Of a stretch of DNA of 64,000 nt, positions 28,408 to 37,427 are shown piece after piece (the stretch's first letter is position 1; each line of letters opens with the position of its first letter). Position numbers and translations under genes: made by a program. The stretch spans positions 248,001-312,000 of the forward strand of contig JACKJG010000002.1 in NCBI GenBank assembly GCA_020638065.1, in the 5' to 3' direction. This stretch comes from Hyphomicrobiaceae bacterium (GTDB lineage Bacteria; Pseudomonadota; Alphaproteobacteria; Rhizobiales; Devosiaceae). The notes below the pieces were generated by a model. It saw only the letters and a program-made list of their open reading frames with translations. It had not been told where the DNA came from and searched no databases.

Positions 28408-28650
28408 ATGTCTAGAAAGAATTCTCCTCAGGCCTTGAGGGAGAGCATTTCAAGCTCACTTCGGGCAGGCGCGAAGCCGAAGGATGTTCTCAAAGTGGTG
28501 AGAAAGCAGTTTCCCGATGCCAAATCCAAGGAAGTGGCGCTGGCTGCCTTTTCGCTGATGATCGAGCTTTCCGAGAGCAATCAGGAAGCTGCGAGCGCGC
28601 TGCAGGATATCGGCCTCAGCGCGCGCAAAGGCTCCGACAAGGACGCCTAG
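28408..28650 (+). CDS. Small conserved-looking protein of unknown function
   Basis: 80 residues from the ATG at 28408 (MSRKNSPQALRESI). It is mostly helical and charged, with no signal peptide, membrane segment or cysteine. The codon pattern fits its neighbours, and it lies 151 bases after the SDR in the same direction, possibly in one transcript. I do not recognise it. It is too short and lacks the DSL serine motif to be an acyl carrier protein. The intervals 28257-28407 and 28651-28785 hold nothing else that I can support. Confidence 0.5.
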   Translation: MSRKNSPQALRESISSSLRAGAKPKDVLKVVRKQFPDAKSKEVALAAFSLMIELSESNQEAASALQDIGLSARKGSDKDA

Positions 28651-28785
28651 ATCGCGCAGAATGCCGCTCCGGTATCTGCAATCGGGCCCGTCAAACAATC
28701 ACCGTTTGTGGGCTTGGGATGCCTGCAAGACAAAGTGGCGGTGGATGTAGTCCGAGGCGAACTAGTCTCACCTGCAGCAATCGAG

Positions 28786-29571
28786 CTAAAGCGCATTAAC
28801 GGCGCCGCCGTCAACAACAAGAGTCTGTCCGGTCACGTAGCGGGCGGCCGGTGACAGCAGATAAGTCATGGCCCAACCGATGTCTTCGGGCTGACCGAGC
28901 TCTTTCATCGGGATTCGCCGAAGTATTGCCTCGACCCTTTTTGGATCGTTGCTGGTGGCCTGTCTATACATCGGCGTGTCGAACCAACCCGGGGCAACGG
29001 CGTTGGTCCGCACGCCGGTCGGCGCGAGTTCGACGGAAAGCGTCCGAACCAGCCCGAGAAGTGCCGATTTTGCAGCGGCGTAACCCGACACATTCGGCAA
29101 TCCGAGAAACGATGCCATCGAGGCGGTGAACAGGATTGAACCTTTGCGAGAAACGATCTGGGGCAGGAAGGCTCTCGTGAGTGCAAACGCCCCGGATACA
29201 TGGGTGGTCAGCACGCTTTCAAACGACGCTTGTTCCATTTCCGCGACAGGCTTCTTCACTGTGATGCCCGCGTTGTTGATCAGAGCGGATATGGAGCTGT
29301 ATTCCGCCTCCACAGCTTGTGCGAAAGCTTCTGCCTCGTCGGTGCGGGTGATATCGAACGCGGCAACGCCTGTTTGCGGTCCAAGTTTCTTACTGAGTTG
29401 CTCAAGTTTTTCCGTGCTGGTGCCCGACAGGATCACATGCGCGCCTGCAGCAACAAGGCAAGCGGCTATGCCCTGCCCCAGGCCACCGCTCGCGCCTGTT
29501 AGCAGAACCCTTTGACCCTCGAGCGAGAAGGCAGCCGGGAAGTTCTTCGAGGCAGATCGTTCGTTGCTCAC
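28786..29571 (-). CDS. SDR-family oxidoreductase
   Basis: 261 residues from a GTG at 29571 that overlaps the TGA of the upstream SDR gene (GTGA), preferred over a TTG nine bases earlier. Cofactor site VLLTGASGGLGQG, NNAG segment in LINNAGITV, and the catalytic Tyr-x3-Lys in GYAAAKSAL are all intact; it ends DGGAVNAL as in FabG-like dehydrogenases. It probably oxidises a sugar or sugar acid with NAD(P). It is the second gene of a two-SDR operon under the motif-bearing promoter at 30426-30465. Substrate unknown; D-mannose or a uronate are candidates from context. Confidence 0.83.
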   Translation of the reverse strand: MSNERSASKNFPAAFSLEGQRVLLTGASGGLGQGIAACLVAAGAHVILSGTSTEKLEQLSKKLGPQTGVAAFDITRTDEAEAFAQAVEAEYSSISALINNAGITVKKPVAEMEQASFESVLTTHVSGAFALTRAFLPQIVSRKGSILFTASMASFLGLPNVSGYAAAKSALLGLVRTLSVELAPTGVRTNAVAPGWFDTPMYRQATSNDPKRVEAILRRIPMKELGQPEDIGWAMTYLLSPAARYVTGQTLVVDGGAVNAL

Positions 29572-30317
29572 GCTGTCCAACCTCCGTCAATGTTGATCGC
29601 CTGCCCCGTCATGTAGGCGCTGGCGTCATGCGCGAGGTAGAGCACCAAATGCGCAATTTCCGCTGGATGACCCAGCCTGCCCATGGGTTGTCGCGTCACA
29701 AATGCGGCAAGCGCCTTATCGTGGTCGCCTGTGGCCGTAAGCCTTTGATGCAGGGACGGACTGTCCACAGTGCCGGGACAGATTGCGTTGCACCGTACGC
29801 CTGTTTGAACGAAGTCAGCGGCGATGGCCTTGGTCAGGCCGATGACTGCGGCTTTTGACGCGCCATAGGCGAACCTGTTCGGCACCCCCTTCACGCTCGA
29901 CGCGACTGACGACATGTTGATGATCGACCCACTGCCTTTCTCCAACATGGCAGGCAAGTGCACCCGGATCATGCGAAACATCGCCCTGGCGTTGAGATCA
30001 AACGAGCGGTCCCAATCGGACTCTTCGCATTCCAGAATCGTGCCGTTGTGCACATAGCCGACGCAATTGAACAGCACATCGAGTCGACCGGTCAGGTCGG
30101 GCGTTGCGGCAACTGCCTCCCGGTCCGTAACATCGAGACGAATTGAGGTGATGCCTTCGATCTCATCCAATTCCGCCAACGCGCGTTCGCTGATGTCGGC
30201 CGCAAAAACACGGGCGCCCGCTTTGGCCAGGAGTTCTGCTGAAGCCCGTCCGATGCCCTGCCCTGCCGCGGTGACGAGTGCCACCTTGCCTGCGAGTGAA
30301 AATTCCGGCTCGTTCAT
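29568..30317 (-). CDS. SDR-family oxidoreductase
   Basis: 249 residues from the ATG at 30317, preceded by GAGAGG; the frame remains open 70 codons upstream but the protein-like start is here (MNEPEFSLAGKVALVTAAGQGIG). It has the cofactor motif TAAGQGIG, the serine in NMSSVASS, and Tyr-x3-Lys in FAYGASKAAV. The DGGWTA ending is typical of sugar-acid or 3-hydroxyacyl dehydrogenases, including those close to 2-keto-3-deoxy-L-fuconate dehydrogenase. It is the first gene of a two-SDR unit, coupled to the next by overlap. Confidence 0.83.
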   Translation of the reverse strand: MNEPEFSLAGKVALVTAAGQGIGRASAELLAKAGARVFAADISERALAELDEIEGITSIRLDVTDREAVAATPDLTGRLDVLFNCVGYVHNGTILECEESDWDRSFDLNARAMFRMIRVHLPAMLEKGSGSIINMSSVASSVKGVPNRFAYGASKAAVIGLTKAIAADFVQTGVRCNAICPGTVDSPSLHQRLTATGDHDKALAAFVTRQPMGRLGHPAEIAHLVLYLAHDASAYMTGQAINIDGGWTA

Positions 30318-30425
30318 TGTGGTACCTCTCTTGTCCAAAGCCTTGCTTTTCCGATGCGCCGCTCTTGCCGTCGGCGCGACGGGTTGACCGAAGGCGGTCC
30401 ATCGTGATGTAAATATCTGGTGGCT

Positions 30426-30465
30426 GGACCACCTGACCTTTATTGCGCCTATTCTCGAAACGCAA
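30426..30465 (-). promoter_or_regulatory. Promoter of the SDR pair with shared operator motif (site A)
   Basis: On the minus strand, TTGCGT (30460-30465) and TAAAGG (30437-30442) are 17 bases apart. The motif GGACCACCTGACC (plus strand, 30426-30438) overlaps the -10 and extends downstream, a repressor position. The same 13-base element, with small changes, recurs at three other promoters of this cluster. The region is shared with the divergent gene at 30565. Confidence 0.5.
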
Positions 30466-30564
30466 GACTGCAGGGGGCCATAGAGGTCTGCACCGGCGCT
30501 GCGGGCATTCTCTTGTTTCTGCGCCATGTGTATTGTCGGTCAAAGCGACCGGGAGGAATGAGAA

Positions 30565-31572
30565 TTGACGGCAACCCGCACGCTCTCATGGCCAGGCGGA
30601 ACGGTCACAGTTTCATCGCTAGGCGGGATGATCGGCCCTGCCGTTTTCCTTTTGGACAACGGGCGGCAAGTCAGCCCGCTGCACGTTGCACCCTGGTGGA
30701 ACGAACCGGAAAGCCGTGACCTTGATGGCATGCATCGCAATCTCCGGGGCGAGTGGCCGTGCGTGCCATTCGGATATCCCGTCGACCGCGACACTTTCCC
30801 CGCTGAGTGGAAACCCGCGCTGCCCGTGGACGACCATGTGGATTATGTTCACGGGTACGCTTCAAACCACAACTGGACTTTTCTCAGCGTCGATGGCGAT
30901 GCTGAGGTCGCAATGGAAATCAACTATCCCGGTGAGCATCCGGTGCGCCGGCTGGAGCGAAGGATCAGGCCTTCAAAAGGTACCGGGCTCGAGATCGACC
31001 TGAAAATTGACGTGAGACGAAACTGCAGTTTGCCCGTCGCCCTGCACTGGTGTTTCGCCTTGCCCGACGTGCCCGGACAAGCCCAGCTTTTGCCCGGCGG
31101 TTTCTCCAGTGGCGCCACTTATCCCGCCAGTCTGGCGCCCGGCGCGGAACTGTTTGCGCCCGGTAGGTCATTCTCGGAACTGTCAAACGTCCCTGCCCGA
31201 ATTGGGTTGGCAACAGATGCCACCAGACTGCCCTTTGACCGGAACGTCGAGGAACTGTTGCAGCTCAACGGAACCGACGGGCACTTTTCGTTACTGAACC
31301 GGCACGACGCCTATCGGGTCGACCTGACGTGGCCGGCAGCCACGCTTCCCAGTGTCTTACTTTGGTACTCCAACAAGGGCCGTCAATTCGCCCCTTGGAA
31401 CGGCCGTAACCTGTGCATCGGCATAGAGCCATGCCGATCCGCATTCGGCATGTCACCTGCGACTTGCAGCCAGCCCAACCCGCTGAGCGAGTCCGGGGTC
31501 CCGACCAGCCTGGACCTGCCGACGGGCAAGGAATGCACCTTTACCTATTCGATACAGGTCTCGCCGCTCTAG
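30565..31572 (+). CDS. Galactose-mutarotase-fold protein (aldose epimerase-like), unknown substrate
   Basis: 335 residues from a TTG at 30565 with GGGAGGAATGAG upstream; an ATG at 30558 is in another frame. The protein is rich in beta strands, and features such as SLGGMIGPAVFLLDNGRQVSPLHVAPWW, GYASNHNWTFLS and, near the end, NLCIGIEPCRSAFGM are in keeping with the aldose-1-epimerase/mutarotase superfamily, whose members bind a hexose in a beta-sandwich. I cannot place it in a named subfamily. It is divergent from the SDR pair and precedes the RraA-UxuA-mannosidase genes, so it probably handles the same sugar. Catalytic residues are not confirmed. Confidence 0.6.
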   Translation: MTATRTLSWPGGTVTVSSLGGMIGPAVFLLDNGRQVSPLHVAPWWNEPESRDLDGMHRNLRGEWPCVPFGYPVDRDTFPAEWKPALPVDDHVDYVHGYASNHNWTFLSVDGDAEVAMEINYPGEHPVRRLERRIRPSKGTGLEIDLKIDVRRNCSLPVALHWCFALPDVPGQAQLLPGGFSSGATYPASLAPGAELFAPGRSFSELSNVPARIGLATDATRLPFDRNVEELLQLNGTDGHFSLLNRHDAYRVDLTWPAATLPSVLLWYSNKGRQFAPWNGRNLCIGIEPCRSAFGMSPATCSQPNPLSESGVPTSLDLPTGKECTFTYSIQVSPL

Positions 31573-31625
31573 CGATCAAGGAACCTGTCGGCAGAAACTA
31601 CCTGCGCAGGTGCGGCGCGACAGGC

Positions 31626-31680
31626 TTGACCGTTCAACTGAGACCCGCTAACAGTACTAAATTGGTCTGACCACCCGACC
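31626..31680 (+). promoter_or_regulatory. Promoter with shared operator motif (site B) before RraA-UxuA
   Basis: TTGACC at 31626-31631 and TAACAG at 31649-31654 are 17 bases apart. Just downstream is TGACCACCCGACC (31668-31680), part of a larger perfect palindrome TGGTCTGACCA (31663-31673), the form seen for FadR/UxuR-type GntR operators. It drives the RraA gene at 31708 and probably the genes after it. Confidence 0.5.
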
Positions 31681-31707
31681 TTTGCAAAGTTCAAACCGCG
31701 AGTTGCA

Positions 31708-32373
31708 ATGTCTACCTACGATCCGGCGCTTTTCGACACCATCAGGACGAGCCTCACTTCGAGCGTGCTCGGTGACGTCATGGATGCGGCGGGGCTGCGC
31801 CGCCAGTTTCTGCCGCCCAGACTGAAACCCGTGGGTGACATACGAGTACTGGTTGGCGCGGCGATGACCGTGCTGGAGCGGGACATTTCGGAGGACGCGG
31901 ACATCGAGCCTTTTGGGTTGATGTTCAACGCCCTGGATGACCTCAAAGCCGGAGAAATCTACCTGTGTACCGGCAGCCGAAACCCCTATGCGCTCTGGGG
32001 CGAATTGATGAGTTCACGCGCCCAGGCCCTGGGCGCGGTCGGAGCGGTGGTCGATGGTTTTCACCGCGACACAGCGGGTATTCTGGCGCGCAAGTTCCCC
32101 GTTTATTCAGCCGGCGCTTACGCCCAGGACCAGCGCTCGCGCGGGGCGGTGATGGATTTTCGTTGCCCATTGACGTTCGACAATGGCACGCGGGTCGAAT
32201 GCGGCGACATCATCGTGGCGGATGTGGATGGGGTGCTCGCTATCCCGGCCAGTGTCGCGACGGAAATCGTTGCTGCTGCGTTGGAAAAATCCAGCGCAGA
32301 AAAACAGGTGCAAGGCATGATCGAAGCCGGACAAAGCACCGCGGACATATTTGAACGCACCGGCATCATGTGA
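31708..32373 (+). CDS. RraA-family protein, probable sugar-acid aldolase
   Basis: 221 residues of the RraA/HMG aldolase fold, distant in sequence from the copy at 651-1388. It keeps GAVGAVVDGFHRDTAG with the Arg-Asp pair of the aldolase branch, and VEAG-type and GDIIVADVDGVLAIP segments follow. Its end overlaps the mannonate dehydratase frame: the GTG codon at 32370 shares bases with its stop, and the preferred ATG of the next gene lies 8 bases on. I infer that it splits 2-keto-3-deoxygluconate, the product of UxuA, into pyruvate and glyceraldehyde. Confidence 0.75.
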   Translation: MSTYDPALFDTIRTSLTSSVLGDVMDAAGLRRQFLPPRLKPVGDIRVLVGAAMTVLERDISEDADIEPFGLMFNALDDLKAGEIYLCTGSRNPYALWGELMSSRAQALGAVGAVVDGFHRDTAGILARKFPVYSAGAYAQDQRSRGAVMDFRCPLTFDNGTRVECGDIIVADVDGVLAIPASVATEIVAAALEKSSAEKQVQGMIEAGQSTADIFERTGIM

Positions 32374-32381
32374 GGAATGAC

Positions 32382-33464
32382 ATGAAGATTGGCCTCGGTC
32401 TTTATCGCGAGTCCCTGAACGACGACAATTTCCGCTTCGCCGCCCAGGCAGGTGCCACCCACATTGTTGCGCATTTGACAAGCTACCTTTCGTCGTCCGG
32501 TCCCAGCCTCTCCCGCGGCAGCGAGAACGAAGGTTGGGGTGACTGTTCGACAGACGAACTGTGGAGCTTCGAAGAGATGTCAGGACTTGTGTCACAGGCA
32601 CGGTCACACGGACTGGAGATAGCGGCGCTCGAGAATTTCTCGCCAAAATTCTGGTCAGATATCCTGCTCGATGGCCCCGCAAAATCTGCGCAGATGGACG
32701 GTTTGAAACGGCTGGTTCGCGACGCCGGGCGCGCCGCTATCCCCTGTATCGGCTACAATTTTTCTATTGCGGGTGTGTGGGGCTGGACGCGTGGACCCAT
32801 GTCCCGGGCCGGTGCGGTTTCTGTCGGGTTTGACGGGTCGAAAGTCGATCTCAACTCTCCCCTGCCAGACGGAATTGTCTGGAACATGCGCTATCGGGAG
32901 GGCAATCCGCATGCCGTGCCGATCAAGGTTACAAACGAACAAATCTGGGAACGCCTGACCTGGTTTCTCAATGAACTGGTACCGGTGGCCGAAGAAGCCG
33001 GCGTGCGTCTCGCGGCCCATCCAGACGATCCGCCGGTGGATGCCATGCGCGGCGCGGCGCGGCTCGTGAACCAACCTCACAAGTACAATCGGCTTCTGGA
33101 CATCAAGGACAGTCCTGCAAACAGTACGGAACTCTGCCTAGGCTCCTTGCAGGAAATGACCGAGGGAGACGTGTATCAGACGATCCGCGACATCGCGCGG
33201 CGCGATCGCATTGGCTACATCCATTTCCGCAATGTGAAGGGCAAAGTGCCCGATTACGTTGAAACCTTCATCGATGATGGCGACCTCGACATGGTCGAAG
33301 TGGTTCGCATTCTGCGTGAAGAGAACTTCGAGGGCGTAATGGTTCCCGACCACACGCCCGAGCTTGTTTGCAGTGCACCTTGGCACGCTGGCATGGCCTA
33401 TGCGCTTGGTTACATGCGTGCCCTGGTCAATACCGCGCACCTACTCGGACCTTCGACGAAATGA
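32382..33464 (+). CDS. uxuA: D-mannonate dehydratase (UxuA family)
   Basis: 360 residues from the ATG at 32382; a GTG four codons earlier overlaps the previous stop. UxuA removes water from D-mannonate to give 2-keto-3-deoxy-D-gluconate, using a divalent metal in a TIM barrel. The family segment IPCIGYNFSIAGVWGWTRGP corresponds to the conserved YNF-W-R region. Metal-ligand candidates are visible in RLAAHPDDPP (His), CLGSLQEM (Cys) and GYIHFRNVKG (His), and a VPDHTPE loop closes the barrel. It lies between an RraA protein and an alpha-mannosidase, which fits a pathway from released mannose through mannonate. Confidence 0.87.
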   Translation: MKIGLGLYRESLNDDNFRFAAQAGATHIVAHLTSYLSSSGPSLSRGSENEGWGDCSTDELWSFEEMSGLVSQARSHGLEIAALENFSPKFWSDILLDGPAKSAQMDGLKRLVRDAGRAAIPCIGYNFSIAGVWGWTRGPMSRAGAVSVGFDGSKVDLNSPLPDGIVWNMRYREGNPHAVPIKVTNEQIWERLTWFLNELVPVAEEAGVRLAAHPDDPPVDAMRGAARLVNQPHKYNRLLDIKDSPANSTELCLGSLQEMTEGDVYQTIRDIARRDRIGYIHFRNVKGKVPDYVETFIDDGDLDMVEVVRILREENFEGVMVPDHTPELVCSAPWHAGMAYALGYMRALVNTAHLLGPSTK

Positions 33465-33641
33465 CTGGTCCCGTCTTCAATTCCCAACTGGCGTCGCCGC
33501 GGTTGTTTCCTCCCAGGGTACCGCCTCACGCCGCGCCCCGCGGACTCCTCCAAGCCGCGGGGCTCCCTTTCAATCCACGTGCCGACAGCAATTGCTGACC
33601 GGGAATCTCATCGCTTCGGCAAAGCCGGCAGAGGACCATTC

Positions 33642-36197
33642 ATGATCAAGGAAATCCTGTTCGTCCCTCATAGTCATACCGACATCGGGTACACGCATCC
33701 TCAACCGGTGATTCTTGAATTGCATCGCCGGTTCCTTGAGCAGGCTCTTGAGATGACCGAGGAGACAGCCGACCGGCAGGATGGCAGTGCCTTCAAATGG
33801 ATGATCGAAGTAACCGGGACGGCGATCGATTATTGGCGGCGCGCTTCGAGCGGCGAACGCGACCGTTTGGTGAAGGCCACGCAGGATGGACGGGTCGAGG
33901 TTGCTGCGATGCGGTGGAACCAGGCCCAGCTTTCAGACCACCACATGCTGATCGAGGCCATGAAACCGGTTGAGGAACTGCGGCAGGCAGGCATTCCGAT
34001 CCGGCATGCGATGAACACAGATGTGAACGGGCTCAATTGGGGCGTGGTCGATATTCTGTCCGATTTCGGCATCGAGACCATGTCGATGGCAATCAACGAG
34101 CACTTTGGCTACGCCGTTCGTCCACGTCCGCAGGCTTTCAACTGGCGATCCGCTTCGGGCCGTCAGGTTCTGGTCTACAACGGCTTGATGTACGGGGTGA
34201 CAGTCAGCAGCTGGCTCGGCATCCCGCACGACCCCGAGCGCACCAGGCGCGCCGTTCCGCGACTGGCGGAATTGCTCGGGCAGCGCGGCTATCCTCATGA
34301 CCTGCTGATCATGCAGGCAACAAATGTCCACATTCATGACAATGCGCCGCCCAATCCGGACTTGCCTGACTACATACGCCGGTTCAATTCTGAAAGTGAC
34401 GGCATCAAGCTGCGTATCGCGACGATGAGCGAAGCGTTTGCTGCCCTCAAGTCTGAAGATCTGAGTAATATTCCAACCTTGAAGGGTGATTGGCCCGACT
34501 GGTGGACTTTCGGGTCCGGGAGCACGGCACGCGAAACTGCAGTGACCCTTTCGGGTCAGCGGGCGTTGCGAGACGCCCAGCAGTTGCTGTCTTGGCACGC
34601 CGCGAGAACGACACGCTCCCGGGAACTGGAGCGGGAGGCGGCGGAGGCGCTCGCCCTTTTCGTCGAACATACGTACACGTCCGACAGCGCCGCCAAAAAA
34701 CCCGATAATCTGGAAAGTCTAAACCAGATCCACTGGAAAAAGAACCTCGCCTACGAAGGGTTCAGCCTGGCGCGGATGTTGCGGCGGGACGGACTTCACC
34801 AATTGGCGTCGCTGCACGCAGGGGACGAGCCTGCCGGACTATTTTACAATCCGCTGCCCTTCCCGGTTTCCCGGTCACTGCGCATCCCCAAAACCGACCT
34901 TACTACGGTCCTGCTTGAACCCTGGTCCAACATGCTGCAACGCCAGGACAAGATTTTCGGGGAAGTGCTCGACGAGGAGACTTTCTCCGTTGCAGTCGAT
35001 CTGCCGGCGCTTAGCTATGCCATCGTCCCACAATCGGCCTTCGAACAGCGTTTGGGAAAGTTGGACGCATCCGAAGGTCACCTCGTAAATGATCACGTTG
35101 AAATTCGCTTCGACACGATCGGTGGCGGGGTCAGCTCGCTTCTTGTCGATGGCGTTGAGCGCATATCCGACTGGGACTTCCGATTTGGCGTGCCCGTGCT
35201 GGAAAGCCCGGAGACCGGCCTCAGGACGGCCATCTACGGACCTCCCCGTTTTGCCGACCTCGAACATGCCCTCGACCTTCATCAGGATTGGCATACGGAC
35301 TGGGTTGCGCGGCGGCAAGCGGCCACATTTCGGGAAACCAGAGTGCGTCAGAGCAAAGGTCACTGCGAAGTCATCCAGGATTTTGCCCACTCAAACGGCG
35401 AGTGCGTCAGCGTCATCTACCGGCTTTCGGCTGGCGATGCGGGATTGACGATTGAAACCGTGGTCGACAAGAAGCGAGTTACCACGCCGCACGCGCATTA
35501 TCTCCCGCTTCCGCTTGCCCTTTCTGACGGGTGGACCACGCACTACGAGACAGCCGGCGCAACGGTCGAATTGGACCGTGAACAACTAACCGGGGGCAAC
35601 CGCCACTTCGTGACCACGCAGCGCTTCCTGCGTATGCAGGATCATGAGCGGGGCGTAACTTTTGCCACGCCGGACCTTCCCTTGTTCCAGGTCGGTGGCT
35701 TCACTTTCGGCCGGCACGTCGCGGGCGAAGTTAAACGTGACCACCCCGTGCTTCTGGCCTGGCTCAACAACAATTACTGGGACACAAACTTCGAAATCTC
35801 GCAGTCCGGCCCCTTGCGATCGCGACTGCATTTGATTGCACACGAGTGCGAATGCTTGTCGCGTTCAATTGCCCGCGCCCTGCCCTATGTGGTGGAACCG
35901 CAGTATCACATCATGCGTGCAACCGGCGCTGCCACGGGGAGCCTGTTTGACATTGACGCCGACGGGCTTCTGATCACCGGCATGGAGCGTTCCGACCAGA
36001 CCGTGAGATTCTACGTATTGAACCCCGAAAATGAGCCAAAAGTTTTGCGGCTGGGGTCGGCCGCTCTGAACATGTTGGCAGCAAATCTGATTCAGTTGAG
36101 CGGCAAGGTCATCGGAGCTTGTACCGTGACAAACGGGTCATTGAATTTGGAAGTTGCCGGGAGGGATTGGGTCGGGCTTGAAGTCGAGGTGGCCTAG
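33642..36197 (+). CDS. Glycoside hydrolase family 38 alpha-mannosidase-like
   Basis: 851 residues from the ATG at 33642 (AGAGGACC upstream); the frame is open 21 codons further back without a site. The GH38 zinc motif HSHTDIGYTHP contains His10, His12 and Asp14, and the presumed nucleophile is Asp127 in MNTDVNGLNWG. The C-terminal half (from about 500) is the beta-rich GH38 domain. It has no signal peptide, so it acts in the cytoplasm on imported oligosaccharides. The IGY in place of the usual LGW suggests a divergent branch, so substrates other than alpha-mannosides are possible. It is 178 bases after uxuA; that gap holds no recognisable feature. A strong terminator follows. Confidence 0.85.
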   Translation: MIKEILFVPHSHTDIGYTHPQPVILELHRRFLEQALEMTEETADRQDGSAFKWMIEVTGTAIDYWRRASSGERDRLVKATQDGRVEVAAMRWNQAQLSDHHMLIEAMKPVEELRQAGIPIRHAMNTDVNGLNWGVVDILSDFGIETMSMAINEHFGYAVRPRPQAFNWRSASGRQVLVYNGLMYGVTVSSWLGIPHDPERTRRAVPRLAELLGQRGYPHDLLIMQATNVHIHDNAPPNPDLPDYIRRFNSESDGIKLRIATMSEAFAALKSEDLSNIPTLKGDWPDWWTFGSGSTARETAVTLSGQRALRDAQQLLSWHAARTTRSRELEREAAEALALFVEHTYTSDSAAKKPDNLESLNQIHWKKNLAYEGFSLARMLRRDGLHQLASLHAGDEPAGLFYNPLPFPVSRSLRIPKTDLTTVLLEPWSNMLQRQDKIFGEVLDEETFSVAVDLPALSYAIVPQSAFEQRLGKLDASEGHLVNDHVEIRFDTIGGGVSSLLVDGVERISDWDFRFGVPVLESPETGLRTAIYGPPRFADLEHALDLHQDWHTDWVARRQAATFRETRVRQSKGHCEVIQDFAHSNGECVSVIYRLSAGDAGLTIETVVDKKRVTTPHAHYLPLPLALSDGWTTHYETAGATVELDREQLTGGNRHFVTTQRFLRMQDHERGVTFATPDLPLFQVGGFTFGRHVAGEVKRDHPVLLAWLNNNYWDTNFEISQSGPLRSRLHLIAHECECLSRSIARALPYVVEPQYHIMRATGAATGSLFDIDADGLLITGMERSDQTVRFYVLNPENEPKVLRLGSAALNMLAANLIQLSGKVIGACTVTNGSLNLEVAGRDWVGLEVEVA

Positions 36198-36226
36198 CCC
36201 GCCACTGACACCCTTACGGTAGTCTT

Positions 36227-36262
36227 GGCGGCGGAAGCAATTCCGCCGCCATTTTCTTGTTG
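36227..36262. terminator. Bidirectional rho-independent terminator
   Basis: A perfect 10-base stem, GGCGGCGGAA (36227-36236) with TTCCGCCGCC (36241-36250), has a GCAA loop and is followed by ATTTTCTTGTT. It separates the plus-strand mannosidase from the minus-strand ABC ATPase, which converge here, and probably serves both. Confidence 0.85.
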
Positions 36263-36275
36263 TAGACTGGCCCGA

Positions 36276-37334
36276 TCAGGCGACGAGCCGTACGCCGTTG
36301 TTACCGGTGAAGAAGTGCAGTCGTTCTGCACTTGGCCGGACGTGAAGCTTCTCACCAGGCTTCGCCGAAATGCGCTCCCGAAACACGCCGACCAGATCCT
36401 GCCCGGCATAGCGCATCATGACCTGGGTTTCGGAGCCAGTTGGCTCGACAGTAACGACCTGCATGGCGAGGCCTTCCGGGTCGAGTTGGAAGTGCTCGGG
36501 CCGAATTCCCAACGTGACAGGGCGGCCCGCCTCATGCGCGGGAACCTTGCCCAAAGCAATGCGGTCGCCCGTAGGAAGCACAAGAGCGTCTCCTTCAAGT
36601 GTGCCTTGAACGAAGTTCATCGCCGGCGAACCGATAAACCCGGCCACAAACTTGTTGGCAGGATTGTCGTAAAGTTCAAGAGGCGTGCCGACCTGTTCAA
36701 TCAGCCCGTCATGCATGACGACAATTCTGTCGGCCATGGTCATCGCCTCGATCTGGTCGTGCGTGACGTAGATCGTCGTGGTTTGCAGCCGGTGATGGTT
36801 CTGCTTGATTTCCGAGCGCATTTGGACACGCAACTTGGCATCAAGGTTGGAAAGCGGTTCGTCAAACAGAAAAACTTCCGGGCTGCGGACGATGGCGCGT
36901 CCCATCGCGACGCGCTGCCGTTGACCACCCGAAAGCTGTTTGGGGAAACGCTCCAGTTGGTCAGTCAGGCCCAGAATTGCCGCAACCTCTTCAACACGTT
37001 TTTTGGTGGTTTGCTTGTCGACGCGCAACATCTTGAGCGAGAACCCCATGTTCTCTTCAACCGTCATGTGCGGATAAAGCGCGTAGGACTGGAAGACCAT
37101 TGCGATGTCGCGGTTCTTGGGTGGCATTTCATTGACAACACGGCCGCCAATTGAAATCTCGCCGCCAGTTATGTCTTCAAGACCGGCAATCATGCGCAGC
37201 AAAGTAGACTTGCCGCACCCGGACGGACCGACGAGGCTAACGAATTCCCCGTCGGCAATGTCGATCGACACGCCGTGCAGAACAGGCACTGTTCCGTAAT
37301 TCTTGCGCAAGTCGCGAACGCTTACACTCCCCAT
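36276..37334 (-). CDS. Sugar ABC transporter ATP-binding protein (UgpC/MsmK/MalK type)
   Basis: 352 residues. Walker A GPSGCGKST, signature LSGGQRQRVAMG and Walker B VFLFDEPLSNLDAKLR are intact, with a C-terminal TOBE/MalK-type regulatory domain from about residue 240. It energises a carbohydrate importer at the inner membrane. It is separated from any permease by over 3 kb: its own operon is SMP-30, FMN oxidase, ATPase. It is the only sugar ATPase in the window although three permease sets are present, so it may be shared, as MsmK is. Confidence 0.92.
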   Translation of the reverse strand: MGSVSVRDLRKNYGTVPVLHGVSIDIADGEFVSLVGPSGCGKSTLLRMIAGLEDITGGEISIGGRVVNEMPPKNRDIAMVFQSYALYPHMTVEENMGFSLKMLRVDKQTTKKRVEEVAAILGLTDQLERFPKQLSGGQRQRVAMGRAIVRSPEVFLFDEPLSNLDAKLRVQMRSEIKQNHHRLQTTTIYVTHDQIEAMTMADRIVVMHDGLIEQVGTPLELYDNPANKFVAGFIGSPAMNFVQGTLEGDALVLPTGDRIALGKVPAHEAGRPVTLGIRPEHFQLDPEGLAMQVVTVEPTGSETQVMMRYAGQDLVGVFRERISAKPGEKLHVRPSAERLHFFTGNNGVRLVA

Positions 37335-37427
37335 TGCTTATCTCCATTATGGTTCGGGCGCGACATGCGCCACTTGCTTGCCCGAGCAGCTTCGCTCAGG
37401 ATTCTGAAGGCATGAAAACCAATTGGC

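Noticed and set aside
28408..28650. Small protein as an RkpF-like acyl carrier protein
   Set aside because: It lacks the Asp-Ser-Leu phosphopantetheine site and the acidic composition of carrier proteins.
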